Source of the DNA: Desulfovibrionaceae bacterium UBA6814
GTDB lineage: Bacteria > Desulfobacterota > Desulfovibrionia > Desulfovibrionales > Desulfovibrionaceae
NCBI GenBank assembly: GCA_002452635.1
Contig: DKEU01000219.1
Coordinates: 223-6,989 of the forward strand
Reading direction: 5' to 3'
Length of the DNA: 6,767 bases
The notes below the pieces were generated by a model. It made no database searches. It was not told the origin of the DNA and saw only the letters and a list, made by a program, of their open reading frames with translations. Numbering within the stretch: position 1 is the first letter of the stretch; each line of letters opens with the position of its first letter. The translations under genes were made by a program, and so were the position numbers. Of this stretch, positions 1 to 5,401 are shown piece after piece.

Positions 1-403
1 TCTGGCCGCCGGTCATGCCGTAGACCGTGTTGTTCACGAAGATGATGGACACGCGCTCGCCGCGGTTGGCGCAGTGCATGATCTCGGCCATGCCGATGGA
101 GGCTAGGTCGCCGTCGCCCTGGTAGGCGAAGACGAAGTTGTCGGGCCGGGCGCGCTTGACGCCGGTGGCCACGGCCGGGGCGCGGCCGTGGGGGGCCTCC
201 ACGCAGTCCACGTTCAGGTAGTTGTAGATGAAGACCGAGCAGCCGATGGCGCTGACGCAGATGGTCTTCTCCACTAGGCCCATGTCTTCGAGGCACTCGG
301 CCACGATGCGGTGGGCGGTGCCGTGGTGGCAGCCCGGGCAGTAGTGCGTGGGCCGGTCCACCAGGACCTTGGGGATGGGGGCGATTTCGCGTTCCTTGAG
401 CAT
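1..403 (-). CDS. vorA: 2-oxoacid:ferredoxin oxidoreductase, beta (TPP-binding) subunit, partial
   Basis: This is the N-terminal 134 residues of the beta subunit of a 2-oxoacid:ferredoxin oxidoreductase; the gene runs off the left edge. The subunit binds thiamine pyrophosphate and an iron-sulfur cluster, and carries out oxidative decarboxylation of a 2-oxoacid in the cytoplasm. Visible motifs are CPGCHHG (residues 22-28, Cys22 and Cys25), a third likely cluster cysteine at Cys55 (IGCSVF), and the TPP/Mg signature GDGDLASIG (96-104) followed by VNNTVYGMTGGQ (123-134). The fourth cluster cysteine would lie outside the window. The ATG at 403 is 2 nt after the alpha-subunit stop, with GGGAG 6 nt upstream, so translation is probably coupled. 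The CPGCHHG form and the gene order suggest the VorA/KorB branch (branched-chain 2-oxoacid or 2-oxoglutarate). Family assignment is firm; the substrate is not settled by the sequence. Confidence 0.93.
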   Translation of the reverse strand, partial: MLKEREIAPIPKVLVDRPTHYCPGCHHGTAHRIVAECLEDMGLVEKTICVSAIGCSVFIYNYLNVDCVEAPHGRAPAVATGVKRARPDNFVFAYQGDGDLASIGMAEIMHCANRGERVSIIFVNNTVYGMTGGQ

Positions 404-405
404 GG

Positions 406-1488
406 CTAGCTCCCGAGGCTCTTGGCGATGGGCCCGAGGCTCTTGGTGATGGGCGTGATGAAGTCGTCCGGGCTGGGCAGGTCGCCGGGGTAGACGCAGT
501 GGAAGTCCGAGTCGGCCAGGCCGCGCACGGCCAGGCGCACGTCCTCGACCATCTGGCCCAGGTTGTGCTCCACGGTGAGGAACCGCTTGCCCTGCTCGGC
601 CAGGTCGCGCAGGGCCTGCGTGGGGAAGGGGAAGAGGGTGATGGGCCGGAACAGGCCGACCTTCTTGCCCTTGGCGCGCAGGGCGCGGATGGCGCTCTTG
701 GCGATGCGGCCGATGGAGCCGAAGGCGCAGACCACCAGGTCCGCGTCCTCGACCTCGTAGGCCTCGTAGCGGATTTCCTTCTGCATGGCCTGGTACTTCT
801 TCTGCAGGGCCTTGTTGTGGCCGGCCAGGGCCCCTTCCTCGAGGAACAGGGACTTGAGGAGCCGGCTGTCGCGGGCCTTGGCCCCGGTCAGGCACCAGGA
901 CTCGGCCTTGTCCTTGGGGGCCTTGGGCTTGCGCAGGGCCACGGGCTCCTTCATCTGGCCCAGGATGGCGTCGCCCAGGATCATGACCGGGTTGCGGTAC
1001 TTGAAGGCCAGGTCGAAGGCCAGGGGCACGTGGTCATAGGCCTCCTGGCAGGTGGCCGGGGCCAGGACCAGCAGGTGGTAGTCGCCGTGGCCGCCGCCCT
1101 TGGTGGCCTGGAAGTAGTCGCCCTGGCTGGGGCCGATGTCGCCCAGGCCCGGGCCGCCGCGGCTCATGTTCACGATGACCGCGGGCAACTGGCTGCCGGC
1201 CATGTAGGAGATGGCCTCCTGCTTGAGGGAGATGCCCGGGCTGGAGGAGGAGGTCATGGCCCGGATGCCGCAGGCCGCGGCGCCCAGGAGCATGTTGGCC
1301 GCGGCCACCTCGCTCTCGGCCTGGACGAACTCGCCGCCGGCGTCGGGCAGGGCCTTGGACAGGAACTCCGGGATGTCGTTCTGGGGGGTGATGGGGTAGC
1401 CGAAGAAGCACCGGCACCCGGCAGCCAAGGCCCCGTGGCAGATGGCCTCGTTGCCCTTGACGAAGATGCGCTCGGATCCTTTGGGCAT
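406..1488 (-). CDS. vorB: 2-oxoacid:ferredoxin oxidoreductase, alpha subunit (VorB-like)
   Basis: A 360-residue alpha subunit of a 2-oxoacid:ferredoxin oxidoreductase, about the usual length for the separate alpha chain of VorB/KorA type enzymes. It pairs with the beta subunit to form the TPP active site and helps bind the 2-oxoacid and CoA. The N-terminal pyrimidine-binding domain starts with GYPITPQN (30-37), then EFVQAESE (53-60) and TSSSSPGISL (79-88). A glycine-rich stretch follows (RGGPGLGD, 110-117, to GGGHGDY, 131-137). The C-terminal domain has FGSIGR (256-261) and HNLGQMVEDVR (308-318). The ATG at 1488 has AGGAA just upstream and lies 12 nt after the ferredoxin-subunit stop. The last 14 residues are a duplicated heptad, PITKSLG/PIAKSLG. 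Proteins like this are often annotated as 3-methyl-2-oxobutanoate dehydrogenase VorB, but 2-oxoglutarate or another 2-oxoacid is possible. Confidence 0.94.
   Translation of the reverse strand: MPKGSERIFVKGNEAICHGALAAGCRCFFGYPITPQNDIPEFLSKALPDAGGEFVQAESEVAAANMLLGAAACGIRAMTSSSSPGISLKQEAISYMAGSQLPAVIVNMSRGGPGLGDIGPSQGDYFQATKGGGHGDYHLLVLAPATCQEAYDHVPLAFDLAFKYRNPVMILGDAILGQMKEPVALRKPKAPKDKAESWCLTGAKARDSRLLKSLFLEEGALAGHNKALQKKYQAMQKEIRYEAYEVEDADLVVCAFGSIGRIAKSAIRALRAKGKKVGLFRPITLFPFPTQALRDLAEQGKRFLTVEHNLGQMVEDVRLAVRGLADSDFHCVYPGDLPSPDDFITPITKSLGPIAKSLGS
412..453 (-). repeat. 21-bp tandem duplication in the 3' end of vorB
   Basis: Two adjacent 21-bp units (412-432 and 433-453) differ at one base. 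They encode the consecutive heptads PIAKSLG and PITKSLG at the extreme C-terminus of the alpha subunit. The unit length is a multiple of three, so the frame is kept. The end of the copy nearest the stop codon supplies part of the GGGAG ribosome site of the downstream beta-subunit gene (410-414). It is a probable slippage or small tandem duplication event. Confidence 0.9.
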
Positions 1489-1500
1489 GGGGTTCCTCGC

Positions 1501-1755
1501 TCAGGCCTTGGCCTTGGACTTGGCCTTGGACTTGGCCGGCTTCTCCTCAACAAAGACCCGGATGGCGAAGTCGGGGCAGATGCGGGCGCAGGAAGCGCAC
1601 CCGGTGCACTCCTGCATGCTCTGCGCCGGAACCTCGGCCACCTTGTACCCTTGCTGGTTGAAGCGGCCGGACTGGATGATGATGGACTTGGGACAGACGG
1701 TTGTGCACAGCAGGCACCCCTTGCACCGCTCGTCCCGGAACACGACTCTGGGCAT
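1501..1755 (-). CDS. vorD: 2-oxoacid:ferredoxin oxidoreductase, two-[4Fe-4S] ferredoxin (delta) subunit
   Basis: An 84-residue ferredoxin-like subunit carrying two complete CxxCxxCxxxCP motifs (Cys11/14/17/21 and Cys50/53/56/60). These bind two [4Fe-4S] clusters that move electrons from the TPP site to external ferredoxin. The 28-residue spacer between the motifs is longer than in minimal clostridial ferredoxins, which fits an oxidoreductase subunit. The start chosen is the ATG at 1755: AGGAG lies 5 nt upstream (1761-1765) and the protein then begins MPRVVFRDERC, normal for the family. An upstream in-frame start would read back into the end of queA and has no support. The C-terminus is a lysine/alanine tail (KPAKSKAKSKAKA). 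The gene lies 13 nt after queA and 12 nt before the alpha subunit. Family certainty is high; the substrate class (VorD or KorD) is inferred from context. Confidence 0.93.
   Translation of the reverse strand: MPRVVFRDERCKGCLLCTTVCPKSIIIQSGRFNQQGYKVAEVPAQSMQECTGCASCARICPDFAIRVFVEEKPAKSKAKSKAKA
1504..1537 (-). repeat. 12-bp tandem repeat encoding a Lys/Ala tail of VorD
   Basis: Two exact 12-bp units (1510-1521 and 1522-1533) are flanked by partial copies (1504-1509 and 1534-1537). On the minus strand they encode the alternating SKAK-type C-terminal tail of the ferredoxin subunit. The tail is basic, low in complexity and probably disordered. Confidence 0.85.
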
Positions 1756-1768
1756 ACGGGCTCCTCGC

Positions 1769-2884
1769 TTAACGGATGAGCATGGCGTCGCCGTAGGAAA
1801 AGAAACGGAACCCGGCGGCCAGGGCCTTCCCATAGGCGCCCAGCACGGATTCCCGACCTGCCAGGGCAGAAACCATAATCAGGAGCGATGATTCTGGCAA
1901 ATGGAAATTGGTCAGGAGGGTATCCACCACGTTGAACGGCGAGCCGGGCAGCAGGTAGATGTCGGTCCACCCGGCATAGGGCCCGATGCCCCCGGTGGCG
2001 GCAAAGGCCCCCTCCAGGGTGCGGGCCGAGGTGGTGCCCACCGCCACCACCGGCCGGCCCGAGGCCTTGGCCCGGGCCACGGCGGCCGCGGTTTCCTGGC
2101 CGATCTCGACGTATTCCGCGTGCATGCGGTGCTGGCGAACATCTGCGCAACGCACCGGACTGAAGGTGCCGTAGCCCACGTAGAGCGTGACCTCGGCCCA
2201 CTGGAACCCCCGGTCGGCCAGCCGGGCGCGCAGCTCCGGGGTGAAGTGCAGCCCGGCCGTGGGCGCGGCCGCGGAGCCGGCCTTGGCCGGGTCGGCGTAC
2301 ACGGTCTGGTAGCGCTCGGCATCGGCCGGGGAGTCGGGCCGGCGGATGTACGGGGGCAGGGGCAGATGGCCCTGGCGCTCCAGGATGGCGGTGAGCGCCC
2401 CGCGCCAGGTGAGGCGCACCCGGGCCTGGCCGAACTCGCCCTTCTCCTCCACCGTGAGGCGCAGGTCCGGGCCGAATTCCACCGTGTCGCCCTTCTTGGG
2501 GGCCTTGGACGCGCGCAAGAGACCGTCGGCACGGGCGGTCCAGGACCCGTCGTCGCCGGGTTCCGCCGCCAGCAAGGGCGGCGGGGTGAGGAGCAGGAAC
2601 TCCACCCTGCCGCCGCTGGGCTTGGCCCCGAAGAGCCGGGCCGGGACCACCCGGGAATTGTTGGCCACCAGGAGCGCACCCGGCGGGAGCAGGTCGGGCA
2701 GTTCGGCGAAACGCCGTTCCCGGGCCTGGCCCGTGGCCCGGTCCAGGACCATGAGCCGCGATGCGTCGCGGCGGTCCGCAGGCTGCTGGGCGATGCGGTC
2801 CTCGGGTAGATGGTAGGCGTAGCTCGAAAGGCGGTAGTCCACGGGAACCACGGGGTCCCCGGGGCCAAAGGCGGCGGTTTTCAC
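1769..2884 (-). CDS. queA: S-adenosylmethionine:tRNA ribosyltransferase-isomerase
   Basis: QueA transfers and isomerises the ribosyl part of S-adenosylmethionine onto 7-aminomethyl-7-deazaguanine in tRNA, giving epoxyqueuosine at the wobble position of GUN anticodons. Family landmarks run through the whole length: YHLPEDRIAQQP (24-35), NNSRVVPARLFG (75-86, where NDTRV is commoner), GSAAAPTAGLHF (203-214), VGYGTFSPVR (236-245), VGTTSARTLE (282-291), TNFHLPESSLLIMVSALAG (325-343) and FRFFSYGDAMLIR at the end. The longest frame opens at a GTG (2884) and gives 371 residues. In-frame GTG codons at 2851 and 2842 are alternatives; the one at 2842 begins close to where typical QueA proteins start and would give 357 residues, nearer the usual length. 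No strong ribosome site settles this. It is the first gene of the minus-strand cluster and ends 13 nt before the ferredoxin-subunit gene. Confidence 0.96.
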   Translation of the reverse strand: MKTAAFGPGDPVVPVDYRLSSYAYHLPEDRIAQQPADRRDASRLMVLDRATGQARERRFAELPDLLPPGALLVANNSRVVPARLFGAKPSGGRVEFLLLTPPPLLAAEPGDDGSWTARADGLLRASKAPKKGDTVEFGPDLRLTVEEKGEFGQARVRLTWRGALTAILERQGHLPLPPYIRRPDSPADAERYQTVYADPAKAGSAAAPTAGLHFTPELRARLADRGFQWAEVTLYVGYGTFSPVRCADVRQHRMHAEYVEIGQETAAAVARAKASGRPVVAVGTTSARTLEGAFAATGGIGPYAGWTDIYLLPGSPFNVVDTLLTNFHLPESSLLIMVSALAGRESVLGAYGKALAAGFRFFSYGDAMLIR

Positions 2885-3002
2885 GGCAGCGGCGTCCCTA
2901 TCCTGTCCAGGTTCCTGAAATTGCAGTTTGCTCCATCCTCGGGTAAGGTCCCGCTGTTATCCAGCCAAGCCGCAACCCATGCGTTTTCCTCAAGGAGGAG
3001 TC
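2885..3002. promoter_or_regulatory. Divergent intergenic region between queA and the lipoprotein gene
   Basis: This is the only sizeable non-coding gap in the window (118 bp), and it separates two gene clusters transcribed away from each other. Both promoters are therefore expected here. For the plus strand the best guess is TTGCAG (2921-2926), 17 nt, TAAGGT (2944-2949), a poor -10 match. TGTTAT at 2955-2960 is a better -10 but lacks a good -35 box. No convincing minus-strand promoter, operator palindrome or terminator was seen. Promoter function is inferred from gene orientation, not from a clear motif. Confidence 0.5.
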
Positions 3003-3533
3003 ATGCGTAAAATGTTTGCACCCCTGTTGGCAATGGCCCTGATCCTGGCCCTTGCGGCCTGCTCCACCCTGGAGAACAAGAGCTCCTCATCCTCCCCGGC
3101 CCCGGTATCCAAACAGTCGTCCATCGGCGCGTACCAGGATTTCGAGGACGTGCTTATCCCCAAGGATATGGATTTGCAGGATAAGTCCTCGTTCGTGATC
3201 CAGACCGTGAACTTCAAGTCCGGCATCCTGACCTACACCGGCCGGGTGGATCCCATCTCCCTGTCCAACTTCTTCGAGGCCAACATGGCCCAGGACAACT
3301 GGAAGCAACGCAGCAAGATGCGCTACCAGACCCGGACCCTGCTGGTGTTCGAGAAGCCCGACCGGGACTGCATCATCAACATCGAGGACAAGACCTTCAA
3401 CACCCAGGTCGAGGTCATCGTGGCCCAGCGCCTGGTGAGCAGCGAGTCCACCGCGGCTCCCCGCTACGGCATCGAGCCCCCGGCGGCCAAGTCCCAGGGC
3501 CAGTCCCCGTTCGAGGAGAACCTGGCCAAGTAG
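3003..3533 (+). CDS. Predicted lipoprotein, uncharacterised small-domain family
   Basis: A 176-residue predicted lipoprotein. The ATG at 3003 follows a near-perfect ribosome site, AAGGAGG (2992-2998), which fixes the start. Residues 1-19 form a lipoprotein signal (basic MRK, then a hydrophobic core), with lipobox LAAC and lipidated Cys20. Ser at +2 would favour sorting to the outer membrane in systems with the Lol pathway. A Ser/Pro-rich linker (21-40) leads to one compact domain (about 43-145). This contains VLIPKDMDL (50-58), SGILTYTGRVD (73-83), FFEANM..DNW (90-100), TLLVFEKPDRDC (112-123) and TQVEVIVAQ (134-142). The pattern resembles short lipoproteins I recall from deltaproteobacteria that have no known function. 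The last 30 residues are probably disordered. The gene is first in the plus-strand cluster, 26 nt ahead of coaBC. Localisation is well supported; function is unknown. Confidence 0.88.
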   Translation: MRKMFAPLLAMALILALAACSTLENKSSSSSPAPVSKQSSIGAYQDFEDVLIPKDMDLQDKSSFVIQTVNFKSGILTYTGRVDPISLSNFFEANMAQDNWKQRSKMRYQTRTLLVFEKPDRDCIINIEDKTFNTQVEVIVAQRLVSSESTAAPRYGIEPPAAKSQGQSPFEENLAK

Positions 3534-3559
3534 CCGGGTTCCGTAAAGAAGCCAGGGAC

Positions 3560-4783
3560 ATGGACGCGCACCTCGCCTTTGCCGGTTACCTCGGCACCCG
3601 GCTGCACCTGGGAGTGACCGGGAGCATCGCAGCCTACAAGTCCCTGGAACTGCTCCGCATGCTTGCTTCGTCCGGCGCGGCGGTGGGGCTCACCCTCACC
3701 GCTGCGGCCCGGCAGTTCGTCACCCCCCTGGCCTTTTCCGCCCTGGGCGCGGACCCGGTGCACACCGACATGTTCGGCCCGGAGGCCGCCTCCTTTGGCC
3801 ACCTGGAGCCCGGCCAGCACGCCAAGGCCCTGCTCATCGCCCCGGCCACGGCCACCATCCTGGCCAAGCTGGCCCACGGCCTGGCCGACGACATGCTCTC
3901 CTGCCAGGCCCTGGCCTTTCCCGGCCCCATCCTGGCGGCCCCGGCCATGAACCCCCGGCTCTGGGAGGCGGCCGCCACCTGCGAGAACGTGGCCACCCTG
4001 CTGCGCCGCGGCGTGCGGTTCATCGGCCCGGGCAGCGGGTCCATGGCCTGCGGCGAGACCGGGGAGGGGCGGCTGGCCGACCTCCGGCAAATTGCCTTGG
4101 AGACCTTGCGGGCCGTGACCTGCCAGGACATGGCCGGCCGCCGGGTGCTGGTGAGCCTGGGCCCCACCCAGGAGCCCTGGGACGGGGTGCGCATCTGGAC
4201 CAACCGCTCTTCCGGCACCATGGGCGCGGCCCTGGCCGTGGCCGCCTGGCTGCGCGGAGCCTCCGTGATGGCGGTGTGCGGCCCCACGTCCCTGTGGCTG
4301 CCCGAGGGCATTGCCCGGGTCGACGTGGGCACTGCGCGCGAGATGTTCGACGCCTGCGTGGCGGCCTGGCCCGACGCCGACCTGGGCTGCCTGACCGCCG
4401 CGGTGTGCGACTACCGGCCGGAACCGCACGGCCCGGAAAAATTCAAGAAGACCCCGGGCGCGGCCACCGGCCCCACCTTGTCCCTGCTGGCCAACCCCGA
4501 CATCCTGGCGCACCTGGGCTCGCACAAGAAGGCCGGGCAGCGGCTCATCGGCTTCGCTGCCGAGACCAGCGACCTGGAGGCCAATGCCCGGAGCAAGATG
4601 CAACGCAAGAACCTGGACCTGGTGGTGGCCAATCCGGTGAACGTGCCCGGGGCCGGCTTCGGCGCGGCCAACAACCAGGCTTTGGTGCTCGACGCCGCGG
4701 GCCGGGTGGAGGAATGGCCCAGCCTGGCCAAGACCGAAATGGCCTGGAGGATCTGGGAGTGGGTGCTGCATCTCTGCGCCTGA
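3560..4783 (+). CDS. coaBC: Bifunctional phosphopantothenoylcysteine decarboxylase / phosphopantothenate-cysteine ligase
   Basis: CoaBC catalyses two middle steps of coenzyme A synthesis: it joins cysteine to 4'-phosphopantothenate (CoaB, C-terminal half), then decarboxylates the product to 4'-phosphopantetheine (CoaC, N-terminal flavoprotein half). The CoaC half (about 14-185) shows the FMN-binding start GVTGSIAAYK (18-27), the likely catalytic His81 (GHLEPGQ), PAMN (128-131), and GSMACGETGEGR (160-171) with catalytic Cys164. The CoaB half (about 193-405) shows GPTQEPWDGVRIWTNRSSG (201-219) with the key Asn215, AAVCDYRP (280-287), the Lys-rich KFKK (294-297), NPDIL (312-316) and FAAET (332-336). 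Length (407 residues) is normal. Two spots differ from the usual form: Thr220 where SSGKMG normally has Lys, and PWDGVR for the more common IDPVR. The ribosome site is weak (CCAGGGAC before the ATG). Its 3' end overlaps the next gene. Confidence 0.95.
   Translation: MDAHLAFAGYLGTRLHLGVTGSIAAYKSLELLRMLASSGAAVGLTLTAAARQFVTPLAFSALGADPVHTDMFGPEAASFGHLEPGQHAKALLIAPATATILAKLAHGLADDMLSCQALAFPGPILAAPAMNPRLWEAAATCENVATLLRRGVRFIGPGSGSMACGETGEGRLADLRQIALETLRAVTCQDMAGRRVLVSLGPTQEPWDGVRIWTNRSSGTMGAALAVAAWLRGASVMAVCGPTSLWLPEGIARVDVGTAREMFDACVAAWPDADLGCLTAAVCDYRPEPHGPEKFKKTPGAATGPTLSLLANPDILAHLGSHKKAGQRLIGFAAETSDLEANARSKMQRKNLDLVVANPVNVPGAGFGAANNQALVLDAAGRVEEWPSLAKTEMAWRIWEWVLHLCA
4746..4750 (+). promoter_or_regulatory. 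Ribosome binding site inside coaBC for the downstream 204-residue protein
   Basis: GGAGG lies within the last codons of coaBC, 8 nt before an in-frame GTG at 4759. It is the reason for choosing that GTG over the ATG at 4858, which has no comparable site; there the upstream sequence is a GC-rich Ala/Pro-coding repeat. The arrangement suggests translation coupled to coaBC. Confidence 0.65.
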
Positions 4784-5373
4784 GCGAGCGCCTGCGTCCC
4801 TGGCATGCGGCCGGCCTGCGCTACCTGTTCCTCCCGGCGGCGCCGGCGGCGCCCGCGATGCCGGATGCATCTTTCCGGTCCACTGCTTATCAGGCCACGC
4901 CAGCCGTTGCTTCCCGTGAAACAGGAGAGGCTTGGTCCGGCCCCTGGAAGGCGTACCGCAAGAAGCTCGTGGTGCCCAGCCGCACGGTGTGGACCTATGC
5001 CGACCTGGGCCTGGACCTGGGCTCCAGCCCGGACCCCAACCGCCGAGACCTGTTTTCGCTCATCATCCACTTCCTGAAGTGGCCCAAGGGCTCGGTCACC
5101 TTCTGGCCCTGCGCGGCCGAGTCCCCGCAAGGCCTCGCGCCGGACCCGGACCGCTTCTGGCAGGGCGTGGCCGAATGCCGGGCCAAGACGGTCATCGTGT
5201 TCGGCCGCCGCGCCCTGGCCATGCTCTTCCCGGAAGAATCCTTCGCACCGCGCGTGTTCCATGCTAAGGGATTGTCCATAGTCGTGCAGCCCGGCCCATC
5301 GGATATGCTGCCGGACAACCGGACGGCCAAGAAAATCGTCTGGGACACCTTGCGCAATCTGCACATGGGCTGA
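4759..5373 (+). CDS. Unrecognised 204-residue protein, possibly with a degenerate uracil-DNA-glycosylase-like fold
   Basis: I do not recognise this protein with confidence. The GTG at 4759 has GGAGG 8 nt upstream and overlaps coaBC by 25 nt; the alternative ATG at 4858 would remove 33 residues. The N-terminus (MGAASLRLSERLRPWHAAGLRYLFLP) leads into an Ala/Pro hinge (27-34) and a variable stretch to about residue 60. The rest (61-204) looks like a compact alpha/beta domain with SLIIHFLKWPKGSVTFWPC (100-118), a helix FWQGVAECRAK (133-143), a strand and turn TVIVFGRRAL (144-153), VVQPGPSDMLPDN (175-187), and a closing helix. A strand then helix, a short P-P-S loop and a final Trp-containing helix recall the C-terminal half of family 4/5 uracil-DNA glycosylases. 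The catalytic motifs of those enzymes are not visible, so this is only a fold-level guess. There is no signal peptide or membrane segment, so it is probably cytoplasmic. It lies 28 nt before nfeD. Confidence 0.8.
   Translation: MGAASLRLSERLRPWHAAGLRYLFLPAAPAAPAMPDASFRSTAYQATPAVASRETGEAWSGPWKAYRKKLVVPSRTVWTYADLGLDLGSSPDPNRRDLFSLIIHFLKWPKGSVTFWPCAAESPQGLAPDPDRFWQGVAECRAKTVIVFGRRALAMLFPEESFAPRVFHAKGLSIVVQPGPSDMLPDNRTAKKIVWDTLRNLHMG
4834..4853 (+). repeat. 9-bp GC-rich repeat encoding an Ala/Pro hinge
   Basis: Two 9-bp units (4834-4842 and 4843-4851) code for PAAPAA in the 204-residue protein. The same bases contain a short inverted repeat, GGCGCC at 4839-4844 and 4848-4853 with a 3-nt loop. It is most simply read as low-complexity linker coding. 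There is no following T-run, so it is not a terminator. Confidence 0.6.
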
Positions 5374-5401
5374 CGCTTTTACCCCGGCTGAAGGAGGCCC
5401 C

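Noticed and set aside
103..409. Three CTAG tetranucleotides (103, 274, 406) close together, with another at 5609.
   Set aside because: CTAG is often rare in bacteria, but these fall in ordinary Leu codons or at the vorB stop, with no shared flanking sequence or spacing.
499..1779. Long open frame on the plus strand opposite vorB and vorD.
   Set aside because: Its translation is a low-complexity mix of Gly, Ala, Leu, Val and Gln, typical of the antisense of GC-rich genes, and the minus strand has two clear family matches.
2910..2925. Possible sigma-54 promoter (GG near 2910, TTGCA at 2921).
   Set aside because: The GG-to-GC spacing is one base too long and the conserved CAC after GG is missing.
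4839..4853. GC-rich hairpin (GGCGCC arms) that could be a terminator between coaBC and the next genes.
   Set aside because: The stem is only 6 bp, no T-run follows, and it lies inside a coding Ala/Pro repeat.
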